DNA from: Streptomyces neyagawaensis
GTDB taxonomy: Bacteria; Actinomycetota; Actinomycetes; Streptomycetales; Streptomycetaceae
Assembly: GCF_023516595.1 (NCBI RefSeq)
Contig: NZ_JAMGBG010000005.1
Location: forward strand, 62,001 to 126,000
Direction: 5' to 3'
Length of the DNA stretch: 64,000 nt
Position numbers and translations under genes: made by a program. A model generated the notes under the pieces. That model worked only from the letters and a program-made list of their open reading frames with translations, was not told where the DNA came from and did not search any database. Below, in pieces: positions 16,811-26,172 of the stretch. Each line of letters opens with the position of its first letter. Within the stretch, counting starts at the first letter, position 1.

Positions 16811-17487
16811 TCGACCAGCTGCTGCCCGCCGCGGTCGCCTCCGCCTGGGCCCGGGAGGACCTCCCCGGCACCCGCCTCTTCCCCGAGGAGGAAGCGGCAC
16901 TCGGCGACGCCGTCGACAAACGCCGCCGCGAGTACACCACCGTACGGGCCTGCGCCCGCAGAGCCTTCACCCAACTCGGCATGGCGCCGGTCCCGGTCGT
17001 CCCCGGCCACCGCGGGGCACCGCAGTGGCCGGACGGTCTGGTCGGAAGCATGACGCACTGCGTCGGCTACCGTGCCGCCGCCCTCGCCCGGGCCTCCGAC
17101 GCCCTCGCCCTGGGGATCGACGCCGAGCCCCACCAGCCCCTGCCGGAGGGGGTCCTCGACGTCGTCGCCCGGCCCGAGGAACGCTCCTGGATCGCAGGGC
17201 AGGGCAACGGTCCCGGAGTGTGGTGGGACCGGCTGCTGTTCGGCGCCAAGGAAGCCGTCTTCAAGGTCTGGTACCCACTCACGGGCCGCGAACTGGACTT
17301 CGACGAGGCCGTCGTCGATTTCCGTCCCCGGGAAGTCACCCCGGGACACGCGTCGGGTGTCTTCGACGCCCGGCTGCTGGTGCCCGGTCCACGCATGCTC
17401 ACGGAACTCTCCGGCCGCTGGCTGGTACGGGACGGCCTGTCCGTCACCGCGATCTTCCTGCCCGCTCGGCCACCCGTACACGGGTGA
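16807..17487 (+). CDS. 4'-phosphopantetheinyl transferase (Sfp/EntD type)
   Basis: The 226-residue protein has the three motifs of the family: GSMTHC (substrate region), ALGIDAEP (Mg-binding Asp and Glu) and FGAKEAVFKVWYPLT near the C-terminus. It would load coenzyme-A derived arms on the PKS carrier domains and on the stand-alone ACP at 757-1026. A GTG start at 16807 is used because it overlaps the metallophosphoesterase stop (GTGA); no better start lies inside. Confidence 0.92.
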   Translation: MIDQLLPAAVASAWAREDLPGTRLFPEEEAALGDAVDKRRREYTTVRACARRAFTQLGMAPVPVVPGHRGAPQWPDGLVGSMTHCVGYRAAALARASDALALGIDAEPHQPLPEGVLDVVARPEERSWIAGQGNGPGVWWDRLLFGAKEAVFKVWYPLTGRELDFDEAVVDFRPREVTPGHASGVFDARLLVPGPRMLTELSGRWLVRDGLSVTAIFLPARPPVHG

Positions 17488-17603
17488 CGGCTGCGGAAAA
17501 GGGTTCCACTCACTGTTGCGGTCGTGTGGTGCGCGCCGAGCGTGCCACGGGGGACCTCGCGATCGACGGAATCGCATCATGTTTTCGTAGGGGTGAGGCA
17601 GTT

Positions 17604-19709
17604 ATGGAGTTCTTGTTGTTAGGTCCCCTGGTCATCCGGTCGGGCGGGAACGAGTTGAGAGTGCCCGCCGCGAGACAGCGGGTGATCCTCGCCGCCCTCG
17701 TGCTCAACGCGAACCGAGTGGTCCCGGTGGACAACATCGCGAGCTTTGTCTGGGACGGCACCCCGCCGCCCAGCGCCGTCGCCACGATCCGCACCTATGT
17801 CATGAGGTTGCGTCAGGTCCTGGGCAGGGCAGGGAGGGCGAGGATCACCACCCGAGCGCCCGGCTATCTGATCGAACTGGAGGAGGACGAGACCGACCTC
17901 GGACGGTTCACCGCCCACCGGAAGACCGCCGACACCCTCGTCCAGGCGGGCCGCACCGCGGAAGCCGCCGAGGAACTTCGCAGGGCGCTCGCCCTGTGGC
18001 GGCACGACCCGCTGATGGACATACCCTCGCGCACTCTTCAGGACATGGAGGTCTCTCATCTGCAGCGGCTCCATCTGCAGACCCGCATCTGGTGCGTGGA
18101 CCTCGACCTCGAACTGCAGCGCCATGCCGAGATCCTGCCCGAGCTGTGGCAGATGGTGCGGGAACACCCGCTCCACGAGGGGCTCATCGGCCGTCTCATG
18201 CTGGCGCTGTTCCGCTCGGGCCAGCAGCCGGAGGCCCTCGACCTGTTCCAGCGGACCCGCGCCGCGCTCATCGATCAGCTCGGCACCGAGCCCGGCTCCG
18301 AACTACGGGCCGTCCAGCGGCGCATCCTGTGCGCCGAGGACGAGCCGCCGCGGCACCGGGCCGCCATCGAGGAGCGCCCCGAGGTACACGGCGGCCCCGG
18401 CCGGCCCTGGCCCGGCTGGCCGACCCCCGCCCAACTGCCGCAGGGTGTAGCGGACTTCACCGCCCGCGGCCGGGAGACCGCCGTGCTGGGACGGCTGCTG
18501 CGCGGCACGCCGCCCGCCGCGGACCCGGGCACCACGGTCGTGATCAACGGTGCCGCCGGCATCGGCAAGACCGCGCTGGCACTGCACGCGGCCCACTCCG
18601 TCCGCGGTGACTTCGCCGACGGACAGGTCTACGCGGACCTGGAGGGCAGCACGGGGAACCCCGCGCAACCCGCCGAGGTCCTCACCCGGTTGCTCGTCGG
18701 CCTCGGGGTACCCGATGTGGCGGTGCCGAGAACGATGGTCAACCGCACCTCCCTCTTCCGGTCCCTGGTCGCCGACCGCCGCATGCTCATCGTGCTCGAC
18801 GACGCCGCGAGCACCGCCCAGGTCCGCCCCCTCATCCCCGGCAGCGGCGGAAGCCGGGTGATCGTCACCAGCCGCTACCGGCTCGCCGACCTCGAAGGGG
18901 TCCACGACGTCACCCTGGACGCGCTCGACGAGGAAGCCTCGCTGCAACTGCTGGAACGATTCGCCGGCCGTTCCCGCATGGACGCCGAACGCCCCGCCGC
19001 ACACCGGCTCGTCGAAGCGTGCGCCGGTGTGCCGCTGGCCCTGCGCATCGTCGGCACCCGGCTGCGCTCACGACCCCGCCGCAGCCTCGGAGCCCTGGCC
19101 CACCGCCTGCTCGAACAGCGGCGCCTGCTCGACGAACTGCACATCGGCGACCTGTCGGTCCGCGCCGGACTCGACGCGGGATACGCCGCCCTGCGCGGCC
19201 GGTCCGTGCACGGCATCGATCTCGCGGCGGCGTTCCGCAGACTCGGCGCGGGCAACATGCCGTACGTCCGCGGCGAAACCGCGGCGGTGCTGCTGGGTTG
19301 TTCCCAGGAGAACGCCGAGGACGTGCTCGACGTGCTGGTCGACGCACACCTGCTGCGCGAGCACGACCACTCCCGCTACCACCTCGACGCCCTGGTGCGC
19401 GCGTACGCCCGTGAACGCGCCGACGCCGAGGAGCGTCCGGAGCACCAGGTGGAGACACTGCGCTGCCTGCTCCGGTGGTATCTGCACACCCTCGTCCGGA
19501 GCGTTCGCCCGGGCCGGGCGGGGGAGCCGGAAGGCACGTACCTACTGCGCCCGCCGACCGTGAACTGGACGGACGACGACCGCGCCGGACTCGTCGAGGC
19601 CCTCGCCGAGGCGGAGCGGACCGGCGTCGACCTGGTCGGCCGCCGGCTGGTCGGTGAACTACGGGCACGGCTGCCACAACTCGTGGCGCCCCGGGCCGCG
19701 TCCGGGTGA
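17604..19709 (+). CDS. Large SARP-family transcriptional activator with NB-ARC domain; TTA codon at position 6
   Basis: The 701-residue protein starts MEFLLLGPLVIRSGG with an OmpR-like winged helix (about 1-95), then a bacterial transcriptional activation domain (about 95-245), then an NB-ARC ATPase domain with Walker A GAAGIGKTAL (about 315) and Walker B LIVLDDA. The long C-terminal TPR part of AfsR-type proteins is missing. Codon 6 is TTA (17619-17621), the rare leucine codon read by the bldA tRNA, so translation is probably tied to development. GTGAGG precedes the ATG. It is the likely pathway activator. Confidence 0.92.
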   Translation: MEFLLLGPLVIRSGGNELRVPAARQRVILAALVLNANRVVPVDNIASFVWDGTPPPSAVATIRTYVMRLRQVLGRAGRARITTRAPGYLIELEEDETDLGRFTAHRKTADTLVQAGRTAEAAEELRRALALWRHDPLMDIPSRTLQDMEVSHLQRLHLQTRIWCVDLDLELQRHAEILPELWQMVREHPLHEGLIGRLMLALFRSGQQPEALDLFQRTRAALIDQLGTEPGSELRAVQRRILCAEDEPPRHRAAIEERPEVHGGPGRPWPGWPTPAQLPQGVADFTARGRETAVLGRLLRGTPPAADPGTTVVINGAAGIGKTALALHAAHSVRGDFADGQVYADLEGSTGNPAQPAEVLTRLLVGLGVPDVAVPRTMVNRTSLFRSLVADRRMLIVLDDAASTAQVRPLIPGSGGSRVIVTSRYRLADLEGVHDVTLDALDEEASLQLLERFAGRSRMDAERPAAHRLVEACAGVPLALRIVGTRLRSRPRRSLGALAHRLLEQRRLLDELHIGDLSVRAGLDAGYAALRGRSVHGIDLAAAFRRLGAGNMPYVRGETAAVLLGCSQENAEDVLDVLVDAHLLREHDHSRYHLDALVRAYARERADAEERPEHQVETLRCLLRWYLHTLVRSVRPGRAGEPEGTYLLRPPTVNWTDDDRAGLVEALAEAERTGVDLVGRRLVGELRARLPQLVAPRAASG

Positions 19710-19712
19710 ACC

Positions 19713-19738
19713 CCGGGCGGCCGTGGACCGCCGCCCGG
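19713..19738. terminator. 9-bp GC hairpin after the SARP gene
   Basis: Bases 19713-19721 pair with 19730-19738 around an 8-base loop, four bases after the SARP stop codon. No T-run follows. A C-rich tract at about 19790-19830 lies beyond it, before the ccr ribosome site. Confidence 0.6.
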
Positions 19739-19920
19739 CCCGTCCTCCCGGACGTCGCCGCCCTCCCCGCTCGCCAGCCCTTCGCCTTCCCCTCTTCCCC
19801 GCCTCTCGCCGTCCCCCCTCCCCCCCCACCTCCCGCAGCCGTCCTTTTCGTGCTGCCGCCCCCTCGGCCGGTCCGCGCCCGCCCGCGGACCGCCCAGTGA
19901 CGACAATTGAGGAGCCCCCC

Positions 19921-21309
19921 ATGGACCCCTTGGCCGAAGCCGTGCTTGCCGGCGCGCCCCCCGACCGGCTGGCGAAGGAACCCCTGCCCACCGAGTACAC
20001 CGCCGCGCATCTGCGCGCCGAGGACGTGGACGTGTTCGGCGACGCCGCCGACCGGGACGTACGCCGCACCCTCCGGGTCGGTCCCGTACCCATGCCCGAA
20101 CTGGCCGTGGACGAAGTACTGATCGCCGTGATGGCCAGCTCCATCAACTACAACACCGTCTGGTCGGCGACCTTCGAACCCGTACCGACCTTCACCTTCC
20201 TGCGCAGACTGGGCCGCCAGGGCGGATCCGCCGCCCGGCACGACCGGCCCCAGCACGTCGTCGGATCGGACGCCGCCGGGGTCATCGTCCGGACGGGTGC
20301 CGGGGTACGGCGCTGGCAGGTGGGCGAGCACGTCGTCGTCAGCTGCGTCCAGGTGGACGACCAGGAACCCGCCACCCACGCCGACGGCATGCTCGGTGCC
20401 GAGCAGCGCATCTGGGGTTTCGAGACGAACTTCGGCGGACTGGCCCACTACGCGGTGGTGCGGGCCAGCCAACTGCTCCCCAAGCCGGGCCACCTCACCT
20501 GGGAGGAAGCCGCCTCGACGATGCTGTGCGCGGCCACCTCCTACCGGATGCTCGTCAGCGACCGGGGCGCCCGGATCAAACAGGGCGACATCGTGCTGAT
20601 CTGGGGCGCCACCGGCGGACTCGGCGCCTACGCCGTCCAGCTGGTGAAGAACGCCGGCGGCATCGCCGTGGGTGTCGTCAGCACGGAGGAGAAGAGCCGA
20701 CGGGCGCGGGCGCTCGGCTGCGACGTCGTCATCAACCGCGCCGACATCGGCCTGGACGGCGATCTCGCCGACGACCCGGACGCGACCATAGAGGCCGGCA
20801 AACGCCTCGGCAGGATCATCCGCGCCGAGACCGGCGAGGACCCGCACGTCGTGTTCGACTACATAGGCAGGGCCACGTTCGGTATCTCGGTCTTCGTCGT
20901 CCGCCGCGGCGGCACCGTGGTCACCTGCGGATCCAGCACCGGCTATCAACACCGCTTCGACAACCGGTACTTGTGGATGCACCTCAAACGGATCGTGGGC
21001 AGCCACGCCGCGAACCTCCAGGAACAGGCCGAGTGCAACCGTCTGTTCCGCCTCGGCCACCTCGTTCCGGTGCTCTCCGCCGTCCACCCGCTCGCCGAGG
21101 TGGCGGAGGCCGCCCGGCTCGTACAGACCAACCGGCACACCGGCAAGGTCGGCGTCCTGTGTCTTGCGCCCCGGCCCGGGCTCGGGGTGACCGATCAGGC
21201 CCTGCGGGACCGTGTGGGCGAGGACCGGCTGAACCTGCTGCGCGACGCCGCTCCGGCGACCCCCGGGCCCGAGCCGGTCGTCACCGGACGAGAAGGGACC
21301 GGTCGATGA
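19921..21309 (+). CDS. ccr: Crotonyl-CoA carboxylase/reductase
   Basis: The 462-residue medium-chain reductase shows the family's N-terminal segment SSINYNTVWSATFEP, a GSDAAGV stretch, the NADPH site WGATGGLGAYAVQL and the late MWMHLKR-like YLWMHLKRIVGSH. It reductively carboxylates crotonyl-CoA to ethylmalonyl-CoA. Located in a PKS cluster, with a 3-hydroxybutyryl-CoA dehydrogenase overlapping its stop, it most likely provides ethylmalonyl extender units rather than serving central metabolism. GGAG lies upstream of the ATG. Confidence 0.95.
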   Translation: MDPLAEAVLAGAPPDRLAKEPLPTEYTAAHLRAEDVDVFGDAADRDVRRTLRVGPVPMPELAVDEVLIAVMASSINYNTVWSATFEPVPTFTFLRRLGRQGGSAARHDRPQHVVGSDAAGVIVRTGAGVRRWQVGEHVVVSCVQVDDQEPATHADGMLGAEQRIWGFETNFGGLAHYAVVRASQLLPKPGHLTWEEAASTMLCAATSYRMLVSDRGARIKQGDIVLIWGATGGLGAYAVQLVKNAGGIAVGVVSTEEKSRRARALGCDVVINRADIGLDGDLADDPDATIEAGKRLGRIIRAETGEDPHVVFDYIGRATFGISVFVVRRGGTVVTCGSSTGYQHRFDNRYLWMHLKRIVGSHAANLQEQAECNRLFRLGHLVPVLSAVHPLAEVAEAARLVQTNRHTGKVGVLCLAPRPGLGVTDQALRDRVGEDRLNLLRDAAPATPGPEPVVTGREGTGR

Positions 21310-22169
21310 ACGCCATCCAGAAGGTCGCAGTCGTGGGCTGCGGCGTCATGGGCTCGGGCATCGCCCACGTCTGCGCCCTCGCCGGAGTCGACGTCGTGGT
21401 CGCGGGGTCCTCGCCCGCATCGCTCGCCAGGGGCAGGGCACGGCTCACCGGCTCGCTCGACCGGGCGCTGGGCAAGGGCCGGATCACCGACCGGGACCAC
21501 GAGAACGCCCTGGCCCGGGTGTCGTACACCAGTGACCTGGCGGAACTGGCCGACCGGCAGCTGGTCATCGAGTCGATCAGCGAGGACGAGCAGGCCAAGC
21601 GCGACCTGTTCGCCAGGCTGGACCAGGTGCTCCAGGACCCCGAGACCATCCTCGCCTCCAACACCTCCTCCCTCTCGGTCCTCAGACTCGCCCGGGCCAC
21701 CGCCGACGGCGGCCGGGTGTTCGGCGTCCACTTCTTCAACCCGGTGCCCGCACTTCCGCTGGTCGAGCTGGTCCCCACGCTCCTCACCCGGGAGAAGACA
21801 GCGGTACGGGCCGAGGAATTCGTGACGGACATCCTCGGCAAGCGCGTCATCCGGTCCCCGGACCGCGCCGGCTTCACGGTCAACGCCCTGCTCATTCCGT
21901 ACCTCCTGGCCGCGGTACGCATGGTGGAGGCGGGCCACGCGTCGGCGGAGACGGTGGACGACGCCATGACGCTGGGCTGCTCCCACCCGATGGGTCCGCT
22001 GCGGCTCGCCGACCTGATCGGGCTCGACGTGGTCACCTCCATCGCGGAGGCCCTCCACGAGGAGTTCCGCGAGCCCCAGTACGCCCCGCCACCGCTCCTA
22101 CGGCGCCTGGTCGAGGCCGGCATGCTGGGCCGCAAGACGGGCAGGGGCCTCTACGACTACGCCCCTTGA
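21306..22169 (+). CDS. hbd: 3-hydroxybutyryl-CoA dehydrogenase
   Basis: The 287-residue protein begins with VAVVGCGVMGSGIAH (NAD site), followed by SNTSSLS, HFFNPVP and the C-terminal GMLGRKTGRGLYDY, the full pattern of single-domain 3-hydroxyacyl-CoA dehydrogenases. It reduces acetoacetyl-CoA to 3-hydroxybutyryl-CoA, the precursor of the crotonyl-CoA used by the Ccr encoded just upstream. ATG overlaps the ccr stop (ATGA). It resembles the FkbK-type protein at the left edge but belongs with ccr. It is the last cluster gene; the convergent ribonuclease gene follows. Confidence 0.92.
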   Translation: MNAIQKVAVVGCGVMGSGIAHVCALAGVDVVVAGSSPASLARGRARLTGSLDRALGKGRITDRDHENALARVSYTSDLAELADRQLVIESISEDEQAKRDLFARLDQVLQDPETILASNTSSLSVLRLARATADGGRVFGVHFFNPVPALPLVELVPTLLTREKTAVRAEEFVTDILGKRVIRSPDRAGFTVNALLIPYLLAAVRMVEAGHASAETVDDAMTLGCSHPMGPLRLADLIGLDVVTSIAEALHEEFREPQYAPPPLLRRLVEAGMLGRKTGRGLYDYAP

Positions 22170-22216
22170 CCGACAGCGCGGACGAGGTGGGCGCCGTCCG
22201 CCACGCGGGACACCCC

Positions 22217-23671
22217 TTACGGCACGGTGAAGAGGACCTTGTTCTCGTCCGCGGCGGGGGCCGCCTGCTTGAGCGTGGCCCTGACGCTCGATCCGAGCTG
22301 GAGCTCCAGGCCGTTGGTCGACTCGACCTTGGCCAGCACGGCGGGGTCGGCCAGGAACACCTTGCCCTCGCGCGGCCTGCCCCGCTCCGCGTCGGTGTCG
22401 ATGACCGTGGCGTCGAACACCTCGCCCACGCGGTCCTTGAGCACCGCGGCCTCGGCCAGGTCCACGGTCTGCCGGTCCGCCGGGACGCCCTTCCCCCGGG
22501 CCATGTCGCACGGGAGGCAGGACAGGGCGTCGAGCACCCAGGTCGGCGGGGCCTTGTCCGCGCACGCCGCCACGCACAGCTCACCGGTGTAGCGGTCGAC
22601 CAGGCGCCGCAGCGGAGCCGTGCAGTGGGTGTACGGGGCCGCGATCGCCGCGTGCGTCGTGTACTCCGGCAGTCGGCCGTCGCGGAAGACGGTGTACTCC
22701 GACCTCGGCATCGTGCCGGTGGCCTCGCTGAGGAAGGCCATGTGCTGCTGGTTCCGGGGATCCAGCTTGCGGACCAGCGTGGCGTACGAGATGCCGGGCC
22801 GCCAGACGATGCCCAGGGCCTTCGCGATGTCGTGCAGGCGCTTGACCACGTTCTGATCGGCCTGCTCCTTCTGGGTCCGCAGGATGCCGGTACCCGTGTC
22901 GAGCATGATCCGGGCCGCGGACATCCCGGTCATGAGGGAGATCTGCTCGTTCCAGCCCTCGACCGGCAGCGTCGCCACGTAGCGCAGCTGGAACGATCTG
23001 TCCTTGAGGGTGACCTCCTGGTCCGGCAGATTCACCGAGATGCCGCCGCGCGCGACCTCGACCGCCTCGCGCAGTTCGCCGATCTCCCGCAGCAGCTTGA
23101 GGGAATCCCCGGCCGTGCCGTTGTCGAGGGCCTGCTGGGCGCCCGCGTAGTCGAGCTGCCTCTGGCTGCGGATCATGGCCCGGCTCACGGACGAGTCGGT
23201 CAGGTTGCCGTGCGCGTCGAGGTCGTGCTGCCACAGCAGGGCGGGACGCTTCTCGTTCGGCAGCAGGCTGGCCTTGCTCTCGGACAGGACGGGCGGGTGC
23301 AGCGGCACCTTGAGGTCGGGGAAGTACAGCGTCTCGACCCGGTCGTGCGCCTCGGCGTCCACCGGGCCGCCGGGCTTGACGAAGGCCGCCACGTCCGCGA
23401 TGGCGTAGTACACGCGGTAGCCGCCGCCGGGCCGCCGCTCCAGGTGCATGGCCTGATCGAGGTCCTTCGAGGTCGGCGGGTCGATCGTGAAGAACGGCAG
23501 GTCCGTCCTGTCGTTCTCGGGCAGGCGCGGGTGCTTCGCGGCGTCCTCGGCTGCCTTGAGCACGCGCTTGGGGAAGGCCAGGGGGACCTTCAGCTCCGCG
23601 CGGAGTTCCTCCAGAGCGGTGCGCAGAGCGTCCTGGGCCTCGGCAGACATGTGCATCAGGCGGCGTTGCAT
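22217..23671 (-). CDS. RNB-domain 3'-5' exoribonuclease (RNase II/R family)
   Basis: The 484-residue protein contains the RNB catalytic core: DPPTSKDLDQAMHLE with the metal-binding aspartates, YYAIADVAAFV, and TAPLRRLVDRY near residue 350. There are no clear cold-shock domains before it, so it is shorter than RNase R and matches the actinobacterial RNB-only form. Start 23671 (MQRRLMHMS) is preferred because the 32 residues before it are proline-rich and untypical; two further methionines follow within seven codons. It marks the end of the biosynthetic cluster. Confidence 0.9.
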   Translation of the reverse strand: MQRRLMHMSAEAQDALRTALEELRAELKVPLAFPKRVLKAAEDAAKHPRLPENDRTDLPFFTIDPPTSKDLDQAMHLERRPGGGYRVYYAIADVAAFVKPGGPVDAEAHDRVETLYFPDLKVPLHPPVLSESKASLLPNEKRPALLWQHDLDAHGNLTDSSVSRAMIRSQRQLDYAGAQQALDNGTAGDSLKLLREIGELREAVEVARGGISVNLPDQEVTLKDRSFQLRYVATLPVEGWNEQISLMTGMSAARIMLDTGTGILRTQKEQADQNVVKRLHDIAKALGIVWRPGISYATLVRKLDPRNQQHMAFLSEATGTMPRSEYTVFRDGRLPEYTTHAAIAAPYTHCTAPLRRLVDRYTGELCVAACADKAPPTWVLDALSCLPCDMARGKGVPADRQTVDLAEAAVLKDRVGEVFDATVIDTDAERGRPREGKVFLADPAVLAKVESTNGLELQLGSSVRATLKQAAPAADENKVLFTVP

Positions 23672-23868
23672 GCCCCGAGCGTAGGGCGGCGGTCCTGAAC
23701 CGGCGCGGCGAGCGGGGCCGGGCGGCGGAGGGGACCGGGGCGACGGCGGCCGTTGCTGCCGAATCATTCGCGCAAGGGGTGACAGATGAATTCACCCGTC
23801 AGAGTTACCTTTTCTCGGGATTCATCGGTCTTTGCATGCCGAAGTCATGTAAGGAGCAGCATCCGCAC

Positions 23869-24645
23869 ATGGAGAATCCTGCATGCGACGGAACATCGTC
23901 GGCTGAGGAGATTTCGTCCCGAATCGGGGTGGTCTTCACGGCGGACTTCGCGTCCACCCGTCAATGGGTGGCAGGGCGTTCGTGGGCATATCCGAACGGC
24001 GGACCGATCAACCCGGGCGACAACAAACTGGATTACCTGACGGCGGACCCCGCATACAGCCGCTCGGGCACCTTCCGCGCCACGCTCCGCAAGGACGGTC
24101 GGTGGAAGACGGGCCTGCTCACCACAGAGGGGAGTGAGGAGGGTTTCACCGTCCGCGCGGGCGACGTTCTCGAGGCGCGGGTCAGACTGCCGCGCGAAAT
24201 CGGGGCCTGGCCCGCCATCTGGACCTGGCGTGACGGCGATCAGGAGATCGATGTCTTTGAGTACCACCCCGACAACCCCGACCTCCTGGAGCTGACCAAC
24301 CACGTCCGCGGCGCCAACCTCTACTACCGCGACTCCGCCATCCGCCCGGGCGCGTGGGTCGACCTTCGCGTCGAGTTCGGCGTGGGGTCCGTGATCTGGT
24401 GGGTGAACGGCAGCCAGGTGTTCGCCGACCGCCGAGGCGTGGGACGTGCCTGGTACGCCTACCTCATCGTCAACCTGTCTGTGTGCGCGGGCCGCTACCA
24501 CCCCCGACCGGCTCCCCACGTCAAGGAGATGTCGTACGAGGTCCAGAGCCTGGTGGTGAGGCGGCCGGCGGCAGCGTTGTTGGAGGAGCTGTCCGACGAG
24601 ACCGAGATCGAGGCTGAGGCGGTGGCCGACAGCGGCGGACCGTGA
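23869..24645 (+). CDS. GH16-like glycoside hydrolase / concanavalin-fold protein
   Basis: The 258-residue protein has the GH16 active-site pattern EIDVFE (ExDxxE) near residue 125, preceded by AWPAIWTW and followed by WVNGSQVFADRR. GH16 enzymes cut beta-1,3 or beta-1,4 linkages in glucans and galactans. No signal peptide is visible, which is unusual for the family and suggests a cytoplasmic role or a missed start. AAGGAG lies 12 bases before ATG 23869; an in-frame ATG at 23779 would add a less GC-rich, uncertain N-terminus. The upstream 100 bp are less GC-rich than the surroundings. Confidence 0.75.
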   Translation: MENPACDGTSSAEEISSRIGVVFTADFASTRQWVAGRSWAYPNGGPINPGDNKLDYLTADPAYSRSGTFRATLRKDGRWKTGLLTTEGSEEGFTVRAGDVLEARVRLPREIGAWPAIWTWRDGDQEIDVFEYHPDNPDLLELTNHVRGANLYYRDSAIRPGAWVDLRVEFGVGSVIWWVNGSQVFADRRGVGRAWYAYLIVNLSVCAGRYHPRPAPHVKEMSYEVQSLVVRRPAAALLEELSDETEIEAEAVADSGGP

Positions 24646-24716
24646 GTCGGGGGTGGCGAACAGCCGTTGGCGGCAGGCGCGACACCTGACGTGCGTGCCT
24701 GCCGCGTCGCGGCCTT

Positions 24717-25082
24717 TCAGTCCCGCGGTGCGACGCGGATACGGTTCCCGTCGGGATCGGCTGCGAGGAAGGTCAGCCCGAACCCCGCATCATGCGGCTC
24801 GCCCAGGATGGTGACCCCCTTGGAACTCCACTGCTTGAAGATCGCGTTGATCTCGTCGGGTCCACCGTCGAGGGCCAGACACACTTCACTGGTGCGCGGG
24901 ACGTCCGGTGACAGATCCTCGAACTGGCCTGACCACAGGGCGAGGTCAGCGCCTGGCCCGAGGGCGAAGGTGATGTATCCCGGAGTCTCGAACGAGGGGC
25001 TCATGCCGAGGAGGTCGCCGTAGAAGCGCGCTGCGGCGGGGGCGTCGTTCACGTAGACGATGGACACCACGGATGTGGTCAT
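24717..25082 (-). CDS. VOC-family (glyoxalase/bleomycin-resistance fold) protein
   Basis: The 121-residue protein begins with VVSIVYVNDAPAAARFYGDLLGM and ends with GLTFLAADPDGNRIRVAP, the two halves of a single vicinal oxygen chelate domain. Substrate unknown. A GAAGGA ribosome site precedes ATG 25082. It is divergent from the WYL-domain regulator at 25176, and a regulator/VOC pair of this layout usually means the regulator controls the enzyme gene. Confidence 0.85.
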   Translation of the reverse strand: MTTSVVSIVYVNDAPAAARFYGDLLGMSPSFETPGYITFALGPGADLALWSGQFEDLSPDVPRTSEVCLALDGGPDEINAIFKQWSSKGVTILGEPHDAGFGLTFLAADPDGNRIRVAPRD

Positions 25083-25175
25083 GGCTGTTCCTTCTCGCAG
25101 GTCGGAGGTGCGGATCCACCAGCCTGACCGGGATATGCGCCGCATCGTGTCGCAATTCCTTGAAAAAATCGGTGG

Positions 25176-26138
25176 GTGACCCCAGATCGCTTCTTCACCC
25201 TGATGCTGCTCCTCACATCGAGGGATGCCGTGACCACACAGGAGCTCGCGTCAGCGCTCGGGGTGTCCCTTCGCACCGTCACCCGGGACCTGAACTGGCT
25301 CCGCGAGGCTGGTCTGCCGGTGTCCGCCCAACGGGGCCGTCTCGGGGGCGTGACCATGCTGCCCGGGTCCGGGCTCGACCTCACGCGACTCACGCCGGGC
25401 GAGCGTGATCATCTGTCGCTCACCGGGCTGGATGAGAGGCAGCGTGCGGAGCTCGACGCATCGGCCGAAAGCCGGCGCGCGCTCTCCAAGATCGCCGCTA
25501 CGCAGTCATCACGTCGAGTTCATGAGCTCCTGCCGCTCACCGACGTAGTGCACGTGGACAGCCGTCCCTGGCGTCAGGCACAAGTTTCCGGCACGACTCC
25601 GGCTTCGCTGATCGGTGCGGTACGGCGAGGCCGCCGACTGCGGATCGAGTACGACAGCCCCCGCGAATCATGCGCACGCGACGTGGTCGTGGATCCCTAC
25701 GGACTGTTCGCCAAGGCCGGCATCTGGTACCTCGTCGCCGACTGTGACCGAGTGCCATGGATGTACCGACTCGAACGGATCACGGCGTGGAAAGAGGTCG
25801 ACCAGCCACGACGGATCCGCGAGAGGCAGACCCTGGCCACCGTCGCCGCGGCGCTCGTTGATCAGTGGGAACACGACCACGCGATAGAGGTCAGCGCCAC
25901 CATCGACCGGACCCAGATCGAACGAGCGCGACGGATCTTCGGCCGACGACTCGTCCGGGACGACCATGAGGAATCCGCCATCGGCCACAAGGTGACGATC
26001 CGCTTCCTGCGTCTGGAGGATGTGCGAGCGCTACTGCCGTTCGGGAGCGCCATCACTGTGCACGGCCCCACCGAAGCCAGGGCTCACCTCCACGACCTCG
26101 CCGCCGCCCTTGCCCACCACTACGCGCCGTCACCCTGA
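25176..26138 (+). CDS. HTH and WYL-domain transcriptional regulator
   Basis: The 320-residue protein has a DeoR-like winged helix at the N-terminus (TTQELASALGVSLRTVTRDLNWLREAGLP, about residues 19-47), a WYL domain in the middle (RRLRIEYDSP, DPYGLFAKAGIWYLVADC) and a conserved C-terminal WCX extension. WYL proteins sense small ligands or nucleic acid. It begins with GTG 25176. The 93-bp gap to the VOC gene must hold both promoters; the stretch TTGAAAAAATC at 25159 is the only AT-rich patch there. Confidence 0.9.
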   Translation: MTPDRFFTLMLLLTSRDAVTTQELASALGVSLRTVTRDLNWLREAGLPVSAQRGRLGGVTMLPGSGLDLTRLTPGERDHLSLTGLDERQRAELDASAESRRALSKIAATQSSRRVHELLPLTDVVHVDSRPWRQAQVSGTTPASLIGAVRRGRRLRIEYDSPRESCARDVVVDPYGLFAKAGIWYLVADCDRVPWMYRLERITAWKEVDQPRRIRERQTLATVAAALVDQWEHDHAIEVSATIDRTQIERARRIFGRRLVRDDHEESAIGHKVTIRFLRLEDVRALLPFGSAITVHGPTEARAHLHDLAAALAHHYAPSP

Positions 26139-26172
26139 ACTGCCGACGGTGCCGTTGTAGCCGCGCGGAAGG

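Noticed and set aside
19790..19830. C-rich tract upstream of ccr as a regulatory structure
   Set aside because: Low complexity alone; no clear symmetric or periodic site could be defined.
22179..22201. Terminator between the 3-hydroxybutyryl-CoA dehydrogenase and ribonuclease genes
   Set aside because: Only a 6-bp stem with a long loop could be drawn.
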